Shown: in pieces, positions 36,163-44,248 of the stretch | Position numbering within the stretch: the first letter of the stretch is position 1 | Layout of the letters: each line of letters begins with the position of its first letter | DNA from: Streptomyces sulfonofaciens | Lineage (GTDB): Bacteria; Actinomycetota; Actinomycetes; Streptomycetales; Streptomycetaceae | Assembly: GCF_014656295.1 (NCBI RefSeq) | Contig: NZ_BNCD01000003.1 | Span: 348,155-412,154 of the forward strand | Direction of reading: 5' to 3' | DNA: 64,000 nt | Program-made: the position numbers and the translations under genes | Notes under the pieces: model-generated | Seen by the model: the letters and a program-made list of their open reading frames with translations, nothing else | What the model was told of the DNA's origin: nothing | Database searches by the model: none

Positions 36163-37443
36163 TCAGCCCAGTTCGCGGCGCAGGTACGCCCGCCACCGCG
36201 CGGTGAACTCGGCGCGGCTGACACCGAGGACGTCCCGGAACGCGTCGTCGACCGCGCCGGCCCGCTCCCGGTGGGCGCCCACCGCGCGGTAGAAGTCCTT
36301 CAGCCGCGTCCCGCCCCACTGGTCGGCGATCATCCGGCAGGCCAGCCAGCCGCCCTCGTACGCCTCGGCGAGCGGGTCGGCCTGCCGGGAGAAGCCGAAG
36401 TCGGCGTCACCGGGCAGCTCCTTCGGCACCCGCCCCCGCCGTACCGCACGTTGCAGCTCGGGGGCGGCCTGGGCCGGGGTGCGGCGGGTGCCGCGGTAGC
36501 CGACCCAGTCGGCATAGCCCTCGGAGAGCCAGAGCGGGGTGGCCGGCGAGGTGGCGGAGCGGGTGGCCACGTGCGTGGTCTCGTGCGTCAGCACGACCTG
36601 GCGGCCGAGGTCGTTGAGCACACCGTAGGCGTCCGGGTTGACGATGATGCGGTCGGCGGGCGACCGTCCGGCGCCGCCGACCTCGCCGGTGGTGACCGCC
36701 GCGATACCGCGGTACGCGGCCGGCGGCGAGCCCAGCAGGCCCGCCATGCCCTCCAGCGAGGCGGGCACCTCCACCACCACCCGGCCCGACCAGCCGCCGC
36801 CCCAGGCGTCCCGCACCGCGGGCACCGCGTGGTCGGCGAGCCTCGCGAAGTCCCGGAGCCGCGCGGTGTCCTGACCGACGCCGAGGACCAGGCTGTGCGT
36901 GCCGTCCACGGCGACCACCCGGCCCTGCTCCCAGAGCTGCCGGGCGGTGTGGCCGCCGGGCCGGTCGGCGGTGACGTACCAGCGCCCCTCCTTGCGGTGC
37001 AGGGTCAGGGCGCGAGGGGCGAGGACCGGGGCGCTGTCGTAGCCGTCGATGCGGAAGCGCAGCTCGGCGGTGGCCCGGGCGGCCGCGCCCGAGCGGTGGA
37101 AGGCGGTGACGTGGTAGGCCCAGGAACCGAGTGGGACGGCGGCGAGGTTGCGGAAGGCGGTCGCCGATCGCCGGGCCGCCGACCGGTCCTCGCCCGCCCC
37201 GCCCGTCGCCAGGTAGGCGCTCTCGTCCCGGTCGAGCACCGCACGCGCACGCCGGTCCAGCAGCCGCTGCACCTGTGCGGCCGCCGGGTCGGCGGGCGCA
37301 GCACCGTCGCAACCGATCAGCCCTGCCGAGCCGACGGCCCCCGCGCACAGCACCGCGAGGGCGCGCCGGAGCCGCACCGCCCGTCTGCCACCACCGCCAC
37401 CCGCCACGCACACGATCGTACGGCGCACGGCGCCACCCCTCAT
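36163..37443 (-). CDS. Lipoprotein with gluzincin-type metalloprotease motif
   Basis: A 426-residue exported lipoprotein. A basic N-terminus and hydrophobic stretch end in the lipobox LIGC. A domain of about 150 residues resembles nuclear-transport-factor-like folds (LDRRARAVLDRDESAYLAT). Further on, LTHETTHVATRSA carries HExxH, and PLWLSEGYADWVGY, 20 or so residues later, carries the third ligand Glu, as in peptidase MA/gluzincins. The C-terminal helical part contains EAYEGGWLACRMIADQWG. It is probably an extracellular zinc peptidase anchored to the membrane. The start chosen is ATG 37443. Longer frames add only Arg-rich sequence. Confidence 0.85.
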   Translation of the reverse strand: MRGGAVRRTIVCVAGGGGGRRAVRLRRALAVLCAGAVGSAGLIGCDGAAPADPAAAQVQRLLDRRARAVLDRDESAYLATGGAGEDRSAARRSATAFRNLAAVPLGSWAYHVTAFHRSGAAARATAELRFRIDGYDSAPVLAPRALTLHRKEGRWYVTADRPGGHTARQLWEQGRVVAVDGTHSLVLGVGQDTARLRDFARLADHAVPAVRDAWGGGWSGRVVVEVPASLEGMAGLLGSPPAAYRGIAAVTTGEVGGAGRSPADRIIVNPDAYGVLNDLGRQVVLTHETTHVATRSATSPATPLWLSEGYADWVGYRGTRRTPAQAAPELQRAVRRGRVPKELPGDADFGFSRQADPLAEAYEGGWLACRMIADQWGGTRLKDFYRAVGAHRERAGAVDDAFRDVLGVSRAEFTARWRAYLRRELG

Positions 37444-37558
37444 GACGAGCGCAGGCGTCCGGGTCCGGCGCCCCGCCTCGCGCTCGCCGGCCGGGCGGCG
37501 GCGCGGACGCCCCCGCCGGACGACCGCGCGCCGTTCGGGTGCCGCCGGCACCCCGCCG

Positions 37559-38584
37559 TCAGATCCGGGTCACGGACGACACCGGCATCATGCCCACCGG
37601 GTCGTAGCGCACCGGCGCACCCGGGTAGGGGGCGTGGATGACCTGGCCGTGGCCCGCGTACATCGCGATGTGGCTGGCGTCCTGGCGGTAGGCGACGAGA
37701 TCACCCGGCCGGGCCTGGGCCGGCGGCACCCGGCGTCCCGCATACCGCTGCGCCTGCGAGGTGCGGGGCAGTCCCACCCCCGCCTGGGCGTAGGCCCACT
37801 GGGTGAGCCCCGAGCAGTCGAAACCCGCCGGCCCGTTGGCCCCCCACACATAGGGCCGGCCGAGGGCCGAGCGTGCCGCGGCGAGTGCGGCCGCCGCACG
37901 CTGCGTGGCCGGTGGCGCGCCCGGGCCCGCCGCGGGGAACCGGCCGGGTGGCGAGGAGTGCCCGAACACCGCGCGCTGGGCGGCGGTGAGGGTGCGCAGC
38001 AACCGCCTGGCCTCGGCGAGCTTGTGCTCGACGGTGCGTTTGTGGCGGGCCGCGACCCGGCGGCTGTGCTCCAGTTCGCGCAGAGTCCTCTCGGCCTCCG
38101 CACGGTCCTGCGCGAGGCCCCGCCGAAGCGTCTCCAACTCCTTCAGGCGACTCGCCGTACGGGTGCCGATCCTGTCGAGGGTGGTGGCCGTGTCCAGGAA
38201 CTCGTCCGGCCGCGACGAGAGGAAGAGCCGCAGGGCGGGGTCGACACCGCCGGTGCGGTACTGCGCCCCGGCGATCGAACCGAGCGCGTCCCGTATCTCG
38301 TTGACGCGCTGTTGCCCGTGGGCGAGCCGGTCCTGTGCCGAGGAGACCCGCGCGGTGAGCCGGTGCGTCTGCTCGGTGGTGCGGTGGTAGGCCTCGGTGG
38401 CCCGCTCGGCCTGCCGGTACAGCCGGTCCACCTCGGCCCTGGCGTCGGTGTGCCGCTCGGTCGGCGCGGCGTCCGCCGGGACCGCGGCGAGTGCCGCGGC
38501 CGCGGTGGCCGTGGCGGCGGACAGGACGGTGACTCGGGTGCCGCGGCCTGCGCCGGGGCCGGGGATGCGGCGATGGGACCCCAC
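37559..38584 (-). CDS. NlpC/P60 cell-wall hydrolase (first copy)
   Basis: A 341-residue secreted peptidoglycan endopeptidase. A signal peptide (about residues 15-40, cleaved near ADAAP) precedes a coiled-coil region of roughly 170 residues (RAEVDRLYRQAERATEAYHRTTEQ onward). The catalytic NlpC/P60 domain has YVWGANGPAGFDCSGLTQWAYAQAG with the Cys, GDLVAYRQDASHIAMYAG with the His and VIHAPYPG. It presumably cuts D-Glu-mDAP-type stem peptide bonds. The GTG start has AGGAG about ten bases upstream. It is a paralogue of the adjacent gene at 38870 and lacks the family's usual low-complexity linker. Confidence 0.94.
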   Translation of the reverse strand: MGSHRRIPGPGAGRGTRVTVLSAATATAAAALAAVPADAAPTERHTDARAEVDRLYRQAERATEAYHRTTEQTHRLTARVSSAQDRLAHGQQRVNEIRDALGSIAGAQYRTGGVDPALRLFLSSRPDEFLDTATTLDRIGTRTASRLKELETLRRGLAQDRAEAERTLRELEHSRRVAARHKRTVEHKLAEARRLLRTLTAAQRAVFGHSSPPGRFPAAGPGAPPATQRAAAALAAARSALGRPYVWGANGPAGFDCSGLTQWAYAQAGVGLPRTSQAQRYAGRRVPPAQARPGDLVAYRQDASHIAMYAGHGQVIHAPYPGAPVRYDPVGMMPVSSVTRI

Positions 38585-38699
38585 AGGTAGCCGCTCTCCT
38601 TCCGCTGACGGACCCCCGGGTACGGGGGAATTCGACGCCAGAGAGTAACCGCACCACTACGCACCGAGCACGGGCCGACGTGCGGCCGAAATGCACGAA

Positions 38700-38729
38700 C
38701 CCCGCCGCAGACGCAGGTCAGCGGCGGGG
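38700..38729 (-). terminator. Hairpin downstream of the second NlpC/P60 gene
   Basis: CCCCGCCGC (38700-38708) pairs with GCGGCGGGG (38721-38729) around a 12-base loop, 140 bases beyond the stop of the gene at 38870. It separates the two paralogues and argues against simple co-transcription. Confidence 0.65.
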
Positions 38730-38869
38730 TCGGAAGAGGGGGGCGAGGCGGAAGTTCGCCCGTTCGGACGCATCACACGCGGTGTCCGTACCGGATGCCG
38801 GACCCGGGCGCACGGCCCGGACGGCGTCCCTCGCCCCGGGGCGCCGAACGGCGCCCCGGAAGCGGGTGG

Positions 38870-39889
38870 TCAGACGCGGACGCCGAACTGGAAGGGCATG
38901 TTGCCGATGGCCTCGTAGCGCACGCTGGCACCGGTGTGCGGGGCGTGCAGGACCTGGCCGTTACCGGCGTAGAGGCCGATGTGGTGCAGGTCGCCGTAGA
39001 ACAGCACCAGGTCGCCGACCCGCAGGTCGCTCTCCGAGTAGATGCGCGTACCGGCGTTGGCCTGGGCCTGCGAGGTGCGCGGTATCGAGACACCGGCCTG
39101 GGCGTACGCCCACGAGGTCAGGCCGGAGCAGTCGAAGGAGCTGGGGCCCGTGGCACCGTAGACGTAGGGGCTGCCGATGACGCTCTGGGCGGCGGCGAAC
39201 GCGGCCGCGGCCCGGCCCGAGGCGGCCGTACCGCCCCCGAGGCGCTGGCTGTCGCGGCTGGCGCGGTTCTCCTGCGCGGCGAGCTGCTGCCGCTCCGCGG
39301 CCGTCAGCGTGTTGAGGAGCTTCTGCGCCTCGGCGAGCTTGTCCTGGACCTGCTGCTTCTTCTTGCCCAGCTCGGTGCGGGTGTCCGCCAGGTCCTTGAG
39401 CTTGGCGGTGGCCTCCTTGCGCTGCTGGGCCAGGGAGCGCTGCTTCTCCTGGATCTTCTTCAGCGCCTCGACCTGCTGACCGCTGAGCTGGTCGAGGGTG
39501 GTGGCCTTGTCCAGGTAGCTGTCGGGGTCGGAGGAGAGGAACAGTTGGACGGAGGGATCGATGCCGCCCGAGCGGTACTGGGCGGTGGCGACCGAACCGA
39601 GGTCGTCCTGGAGGTCGTTGAGCTCGTCCTGGCCGCGGGCGACCTTGTCCTGGAGGTCGCTGACCTCCTTCTCGAGCTTCTTCTGCTTCTCCTTGGCCCC
39701 GTCGTACTTCTCGGTGGCCTGCTCCGCCTGCTCGTAGAGCTTGTCGACCTTGGACTTGACCTCTTCCTTGCTGGGCTTCGGATCGGCCTGGGCGGCCTGC
39801 GAGGTCAGGGCCACTGCTGCGGCTGCGGTTGCGGTGAGCACGGTCACGCGGGCGCGGCTCGGCTGTTTGGATCGACGGTGGGACGCCAC
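38870..39889 (-). CDS. NlpC/P60 cell-wall hydrolase (second copy)
   Basis: A 339-residue secreted hydrolase, RipA/RpfC-associated type. The signal peptide ends near AAQADPKP. A highly charged coiled coil (about residues 40-205, rich in Lys/Glu/Gln) leads to the NlpC/P60 domain with YVYGATGPSSFDCSGLTSWAYAQAG, LVLFYGDLHHIGLYAG and VLHAPHTG, giving Cys-His-His. The GTG at 39889 follows GAAGGAG at nine bases. A long leader and good promoter precede it. M. tuberculosis Rv2190c, an NlpC/P60 protein, lies in the same conserved neighbourhood. Confidence 0.95.
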   Translation of the reverse strand: MASHRRSKQPSRARVTVLTATAAAAVALTSQAAQADPKPSKEEVKSKVDKLYEQAEQATEKYDGAKEKQKKLEKEVSDLQDKVARGQDELNDLQDDLGSVATAQYRSGGIDPSVQLFLSSDPDSYLDKATTLDQLSGQQVEALKKIQEKQRSLAQQRKEATAKLKDLADTRTELGKKKQQVQDKLAEAQKLLNTLTAAERQQLAAQENRASRDSQRLGGGTAASGRAAAAFAAAQSVIGSPYVYGATGPSSFDCSGLTSWAYAQAGVSIPRTSQAQANAGTRIYSESDLRVGDLVLFYGDLHHIGLYAGNGQVLHAPHTGASVRYEAIGNMPFQFGVRV

Positions 39890-39996
39890 GGAGGCGAGCT
39901 CCTTCTTCCATCAGCCGCCTACCGAAACGCTGGTGGGCGGGTGCTCCTCCACCGTCGCTCCCGATGAGCGATCACCCGAGCGGAGGTTCGAGCCAG

Positions 39997-40026
39997 ACCC
40001 TAGTGACCTTCTTGTGATCAGTTCAA
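39997..40026 (-). promoter_or_regulatory. Promoter of the second NlpC/P60 gene (TTGAAC - 18 bp - TAGGGT)
   Basis: On the minus strand TTGAAC (40021-40026) and TAGGGT (39997-40002) are 18 bases apart, a good HrdB-type match. Transcription would start near 39990 and leave a 5' untranslated region of about 100 bases containing several potential stems, such as CTCGGGTGATCGCTC and GGTGGAGGAGCACC. The surrounding 39960-40130 is noticeably less GC-rich than its neighbours. Confidence 0.6.
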
Positions 40027-40190
40027 ATCCTGACGGGAAAAAACTACCTTGCGCAGGTGTTTCTTTACCCGTGACTCACCACCGGTGATAAGAGGCTGAC
40101 ACTACGTCGCGCAAAGAAGCCGTGAATACGGGCATCGAAGCCAGATGGCACGCATGGTGCTTAGGCGACTTCTCCGCTCGAACTCATCGG

Positions 40191-41546
40191 TCAGCCGCGG
40201 GAGAGCCGTTTGAGCAGCACCGCGGAGGCGACCGGACGCGCACCCGCCTTGGCGATGCCATCGGCCACCTCGCGGTCGGTGGAGACCACGATCACGGGCC
40301 GTCCCGGCGGTTCCGCACGCACCAGTTGGCGGATCAGCTCGTCCGCCGTGACCCGCGGCTTGGAGAACAGCACGCGTACGCCGCGCGGCGGCGCGAGGAG
40401 CACCGGTGCGGCGAGCTCAGCACCGTCGAAGACGCAGGTCACCTCGGCGCCCGTCTGCGCGGCGAGCAGGGACAGCGCGCCCAGCAGCCGCAACCGCTGC
40501 TTCTCCAGCGGCATCTGCGGGTAGCCGGTCTTGGTGACGTTGTAGCCGTCGACGACGAGATGGGCCTGCGGCAGGGCCAGCAACTGGTCGAGAATGGCTG
40601 GATCATGCTCCGACAGGGCTCGGGCGGCGATGTCCTTCGGGGTCATCCGGCCCGGCTCCACGGCCTCGACGGTCTCCGCGGGGCGCACCGAGACGGGCGG
40701 CAGGGCGAGTTCGCGGCGCAGCCCCTGCGCCGAGTCCAGCAGTGTGTCGAGCAGGAGCCGCACGCGCATGTCCTCGACGCTGCGGCCCTCCCGTGCGGCC
40801 CTGCGGGTGGCCTCCAGGGCCGCTTCCGACTCGCCGAGCCTGGCCCGCAGGCGGCGCGCCTCGCTCTCCGCCGCCGACAGCAGTGCCTGCCCCTCGGACC
40901 TGGCGTTCTCGGTCTCGGCCTGTGCCCTGCGCACCGCCGCCTCGCCGCGCTTGACGTCGCTGAGCGCGCCGCGCAGCTTGCGGTGCAGCGACTCGGCCTC
41001 CTTCCTGGCGGCCTCCAGCTCCGCGCGCAGCCCCTCCGTCTCGGCCCTGGTCTGCTCCCTGGCCGCGGCCAGCTCCGCACGGAGCCGGTCCAACTCGGCC
41101 CTGGCCTGTTCGTCGGCCCGCTCGGCGTCCGCCCGCTGGACCTCCTCGCCCGCGGCGGTGACCAGCTTCACCCAGCCCGGGGGCCGCAGCACATAGGCCG
41201 CCGCGGCCACGTCCAGCGGATCGGCGGCCGGCGGCGGGGTGCCCGAGTCGAGCGCGCCGGCCAGCTCGGGCTGCGCCTCGCGCAGCCGCTCGGCGATCCG
41301 CTGCCGGAACAGCGGCTCGCTCTCCACCGCCGAGGCCATGGCGTTGGCGGCGAACTTGGCGCGCCTGCTCGGGGTGAAGCGGGCGTACTGGCGCAGTTGC
41401 GTGGGCAGCTCGGCGACGGTCAGGCCGCCGAAGCCGTCCGAGACGAGCTGGACGACACGGCGGCGCACTCCCTCGGGCAACGGGCGGTCGAGCACCTCAG
41501 CGGTGCCGTCGGCCGGCCCCCCGCCTGCGCTCTCCACCATCGCCAC
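40191..41546 (-). CDS. NYN-domain (YacP-type) RNA-binding/nuclease-like protein with long coiled coil
   Basis: A 451-residue cytoplasmic protein. The N-terminal 120 residues are a helical domain of unknown type. Residues about 135-270 form a coiled coil (ELDRLRAELAAAREQTRAETEGL and on). The C-terminal 170 residues are a PIN-like NYN_YacP domain: LVVDGYNVTKTGYPQ, LSLLAAQTGAEVTCVFDGAE, RVLFSKPRVTADELI and VVVSTDREVADG, with the acidic residues DGYN, D and D expected for a metal-dependent RNase. No membrane segment is seen. A role in RNA turnover is inferred from the domain only. Confidence 0.9.
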   Translation of the reverse strand: MAMVESAGGGPADGTAEVLDRPLPEGVRRRVVQLVSDGFGGLTVAELPTQLRQYARFTPSRRAKFAANAMASAVESEPLFRQRIAERLREAQPELAGALDSGTPPPAADPLDVAAAAYVLRPPGWVKLVTAAGEEVQRADAERADEQARAELDRLRAELAAAREQTRAETEGLRAELEAARKEAESLHRKLRGALSDVKRGEAAVRRAQAETENARSEGQALLSAAESEARRLRARLGESEAALEATRRAAREGRSVEDMRVRLLLDTLLDSAQGLRRELALPPVSVRPAETVEAVEPGRMTPKDIAARALSEHDPAILDQLLALPQAHLVVDGYNVTKTGYPQMPLEKQRLRLLGALSLLAAQTGAEVTCVFDGAELAAPVLLAPPRGVRVLFSKPRVTADELIRQLVRAEPPGRPVIVVSTDREVADGIAKAGARPVASAVLLKRLSRG

Positions 41547-41572
41547 CCCATCTGCTCATGGGCGCCGCTCCC

Positions 41573-41812
41573 TCAGGAGCCGACGCCCGGCCTGTCCACC
41601 AGTTCCACCTGGTCCACCGCGTTGCACCAACGGCAGCGCACGGACTCGATGGTCTCATTCACCACATCGCGCTCCTCCACGCTGGGCTCACCGGACAGGT
41701 CCAGGTGCACGTACTCGACGACCTTCGAGGAACGCGTCACATCGAACCGGGTGAGATTGCCGCAGAGGGTGCAGCGCCAGCGGGTCTCCGCCGTCGGCAA
41801 GGGAACCGTCAT
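41573..41812 (-). CDS. Small zinc-ribbon-like protein
   Basis: A 79-residue protein with two CxxC pairs, RWRCTLCGNLTRFD near residue 14 and SVRCRWCNAVDQVE near residue 59, which fits a zinc ribbon. It lies 26 bases upstream of the NYN gene on the same strand and is probably co-transcribed, so an RNA-related accessory role is possible. I do not recognise a named family, but the clear start, Cys pattern and coding bias support a real gene. Confidence 0.85.
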   Translation of the reverse strand: MTVPLPTAETRWRCTLCGNLTRFDVTRSSKVVEYVHLDLSGEPSVEERDVVNETIESVRCRWCNAVDQVELVDRPGVGS

Positions 41813-42037
41813 CGTGCTGTCTGCCTTCCTCGGGTCCTCGGGTTTCCAGGGTGCGCCCTTTTACTCGGTGCCTCCGATGGCCGGGCACACAGTGTTGCGT
41901 GGTGCGTCCGGCTCGTAACCCTACGGCCTGACGGGGGGCCCGCGCTCGGGTGCGGTCCCGGCCGGACCGGTCTGCCCCGATGTCTCCCGCTGTGGCCCCG
42001 TGCGGCCGGCGGCGCAGGGAGGCCCGGGGACCCTGCG

Positions 42038-42043
42038 GCTACA
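42038..42043 (+). promoter_or_regulatory. -10 box of the AsnC-type gene
   Basis: TACAGT lies about 41 bases before the GTG start at 42084, which has GAGGGAG at eight to fourteen bases. No obvious -35 is seen 17 bases upstream. Confidence 0.4.
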
Positions 42044-42083
42044 GTGAAGGCCCACCCGCGGGCACCGAGGGAGACAGCAAGCC

Positions 42084-42365
42084 GTGATCACCGCGATCGT
42101 GCTCATCAAGACCAGCGTGGACCGGATCCCGGAGATCGCCGAGTCGATCGCCGCGCTGGACAGCGTCAGCGAGGTGTTCTCCGTGACGGGCAACCACGAC
42201 CTGATCGCCATGGTCCGGGTGGCCGACCACGACGATCTCGCGGAGGTGATCCCCGGCCGGATCAGCAAGATCCCCGGGGTGGAGGCCACCGACACGCACG
42301 TCGCCTTCCGGACGTACTCGCAGCACGACCTGGAGGCGGCGTTCGCGATCGGCCTCGACTCCTGA
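42084..42365 (+). CDS. Stand-alone AsnC/Lrp effector-binding (RAM) domain protein
   Basis: A 93-residue protein made only of the Lrp/AsnC ligand-binding domain: MITAIVLIKTSVDRIPEIAESIAAL, VSEVFSVTGNHDLIAMVRVADHDDL, IPGRISKIPGVEATDTHVAFRTYSQHDLEAAFAIGLDS. There is no helix-turn-helix, and the length leaves no room for one. Such stand-alone RAM proteins form rings and may sense amino acids or modulate full-length Lrp proteins. The GTG start is well placed after GAGGGAGAC. Its neighbours are sulfur and tryptophan genes. Confidence 0.92.
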   Translation: MITAIVLIKTSVDRIPEIAESIAALDSVSEVFSVTGNHDLIAMVRVADHDDLAEVIPGRISKIPGVEATDTHVAFRTYSQHDLEAAFAIGLDS

Positions 42366-42431
42366 CCGGACCGCCCGCCACCGGACCGCCCACCGCCGGG
42401 CGGCTCTCTGCCGGGCGGCCCGGCGGCGCGC

Positions 42432-43802
42432 TCAGCGGACGGCCTCGCCGACCGCGGCCCCGGTGTCCGGCACGCAGCGCCCCTCCTCGGTGCGGTAGCG
42501 CCACCGGGCACCGTCGCGCACCAGCTCGCCGACCGCGCGCACGAACCGCTCCACGTGCTCGTCGGGAGTGCCCGCGCCGAAGCTGACCCTGACCGCGTTC
42601 AGCGCACGCTCGCCGGGCTCGGCCTCCGGCGCGCCGCACTCCCCCGGTTCGTCGGGCGCACCCCCGAGCACCGCCCTGACCAGCGGATGGGCGCAGAACA
42701 GCCCGTCGCGCACGCCGATACCGTACTCGGCGGAGAGCGCGGCCGCGACATGCGAGCTGTTCCAGCCGTCGACCACGAACGAGAGCACTCCGACGCGCGG
42801 GGCGTCGGCGCCGAACAGCGACAGCACCCGCACGCCCGGCACCGCCGCCAGCCCCGCCCGCACCTTCTCCACCAGGTGCCGCTCCCTGGCCACGAGGGAG
42901 GCGAAACCGGCCTCCGTCAGTGCCTTGCAGGCGGAGGCGATGGCGTGCGCGCCGATCACATTGGGCGAGCCGGCCTCGTGCCGGGCGGGTCCGCCGTGCC
43001 ACTCGACCGCCACGTGCCCGTCCGCGCGGCGCACCACCCTGCGCGAGGCACCGCCGCCCGCGAGGTAGGGCCGCGCCGTCGCGAGCCAGTCCCCGCGCCC
43101 GGCCAGCACACCGGAGCCGAAGGGCGCGTACAGCTTGTGCCCGGAGAAGGCCACCCAGTCGACGTCGAGTGCGGCGACGTCCACCGGGTGGTGCGGGGCG
43201 AGCTGGGCGGCGTCCAGCACGATGCGGGCGCCGTGCGCGTGGGCGGCCGCGGCCAGTTCGCGCACCGGCCACAGCTCGCCGGTGACGTTCGAGGCACCGG
43301 TGACGCAGACCAGCGCGGGCCCCGGTGCCCGCCGCGCGAGCGCACGCTCCAGGGTGCGCACCGCCTCCTGCGGGGTGCGGGGCGCGTCCAGGTAGGTCAC
43401 CCGGCGCCAGGGCAGCAGGGCGGCGTGGTGCTCGGTCTCGAAGACGAAGACCCGGCAGTCGTCCGGCACCGCACGGGCCAGCAGGTTCAGCGAGTCGGTC
43501 GTCGACCTGGTGAAGACCACCTCGTCGTCGGGCCGGCAGCCGAGGAAGCCGCCGATGGTCGCCCTGGCGTTCTCGAAGAGCTCCGTGGAGAGCTGCGACA
43601 GGTATCCCGCGCCGCGGTGCACACTGCCGTAGTACGGGGCGTACGCGGCGACGTCGTCCCAGACGCGCTGGAGCGCGGGGGCGCTGGCCGCGTAGTCGAG
43701 CGCGGCGTAGGCGACCTCGCCACCGGTGACGAGCGGGACGCGCACGTCACGGCCGAGGACGGGCAGCGGTTCCTTGCGGGATGCGGGCGTGGCGAAGGAC
43801 AT
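42432..43802 (-). CDS. Class V aminotransferase, cysteine desulfurase-like, under a SAM riboswitch
   Basis: A 456-residue PLP enzyme. It has AALDYAASAPAL, VVFTRSTTDSLNLLARAVP, the SufS-like ETEHHAALLPWRRV, VTGASNVTGELWP, VLDAAQLAPHHPVDV, the PLP Lys in VAFSGHKLYAPFGSGVLAG, and VRDGLFCAHPL with a Cys where SufS-type enzymes carry their catalytic cysteine. It may release sulfur from cysteine or act as a C-S lyase or epimerase. The SAM aptamer upstream places it in sulfur amino-acid metabolism. The ATG at 43802 has GGGAG six bases upstream. The longer frame into the leader is rejected because it would translate the riboswitch. Confidence 0.9.
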   Translation of the reverse strand: MSFATPASRKEPLPVLGRDVRVPLVTGGEVAYAALDYAASAPALQRVWDDVAAYAPYYGSVHRGAGYLSQLSTELFENARATIGGFLGCRPDDEVVFTRSTTDSLNLLARAVPDDCRVFVFETEHHAALLPWRRVTYLDAPRTPQEAVRTLERALARRAPGPALVCVTGASNVTGELWPVRELAAAAHAHGARIVLDAAQLAPHHPVDVAALDVDWVAFSGHKLYAPFGSGVLAGRGDWLATARPYLAGGGASRRVVRRADGHVAVEWHGGPARHEAGSPNVIGAHAIASACKALTEAGFASLVARERHLVEKVRAGLAAVPGVRVLSLFGADAPRVGVLSFVVDGWNSSHVAAALSAEYGIGVRDGLFCAHPLVRAVLGGAPDEPGECGAPEAEPGERALNAVRVSFGAGTPDEHVERFVRAVGELVRDGARWRYRTEEGRCVPDTGAAVGEAVR

Positions 43803-43929
43803 GGGGAACTCCCGGGTGAGCCAGAGGGGCACCGCGGCGCGGGCGGGCGGCGGCACGGTGTGAAGGGGGTGCGGAGGCGGGGCCTTGCGCCCTAGCGCAT
43901 TCGCTTGCTCACGCGGCGGCTCCCCAGAG

Positions 43930-44064
43930 GACCAGGACCCCGAGGGGTCCGCGCTTGCCGCAGACCCTGCTGTCTGCGACCTGGTCTTCACCCGGGGCAC
44001 CCCGCCACGGACGGAGGGTTGCCGGACAGCGGGCCGGGGCCTCGTCGCTGTCGCTCATGACCTG
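43930..44064 (-). ncRNA. SAM riboswitch (SAM-IV or SAM-I/IV-variant class)
   Basis: On the minus strand the aptamer reads GGTCATGAGCGACAGCG (44062-44046), then CGCTGTCCGGCAACCCTCC near 44032-44014, GGCGGGGTGCCCCGGGTGA at about 44006-43988, and GACCAGG (43986-43980). The start and end segments pair (GGTC/GACC), GACAGCG pairs with CGCTGTC, and the CGGCAACCCTCC and GGTGCCCCGGGTGA core is that of SAM-I/SAM-IV aptamers. Two downstream hairpins, CGCAGAC/GTCTGCG (43959-43978) and GGACCCC/GGGGTCC (43935-43950), with the GGCAAGCGCGG linker, match the 3' pseudoknot part of SAM-IV. It precedes the aminotransferase by about 130 bases. Confidence 0.88.
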
Positions 44065-44070
44065 CCGACG

Positions 44071-44098
44071 ATTATGTCAGTCCCGAAACGCCGCGCAA
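44071..44098 (-). promoter_or_regulatory. Promoter of the SAM riboswitch transcript
   Basis: TTGCGC (44093-44098) and CATAAT (44071-44076) on the minus strand are separated by 16 bases. Transcription would begin at about 44064, just at the 5' end of the aptamer. Confidence 0.65.
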
Positions 44099-44248
44099 CC
44101 GCCTTCCACATCCCGGGACGCCGCGGCCCCGCCCCTGCCGCCGGGCTGCGCCCGCCCGCCCGCGCGCCGGCCGGGCCAGGAGCGCGCCGGCGCCGCGGCA
44201 CCGCCCCGCAGCGCCGACGCGCTCCGGGGCGGACGGGGCGGGCGGCCC

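Noticed and set aside
39890..39990. c-di-AMP (ydaO-type) riboswitch before the second NlpC/P60 gene
   Set aside because: The gene type fits and GGGTGATCG resembles part of the consensus, but I could not find the second conserved half with its GGGGAACCC element, so I do not call it.
43803..44000. N-terminal extension of the class V aminotransferase to residue -66
   Set aside because: The upstream frame runs through the SAM riboswitch and a good Shine-Dalgarno precedes the ATG at 43802.
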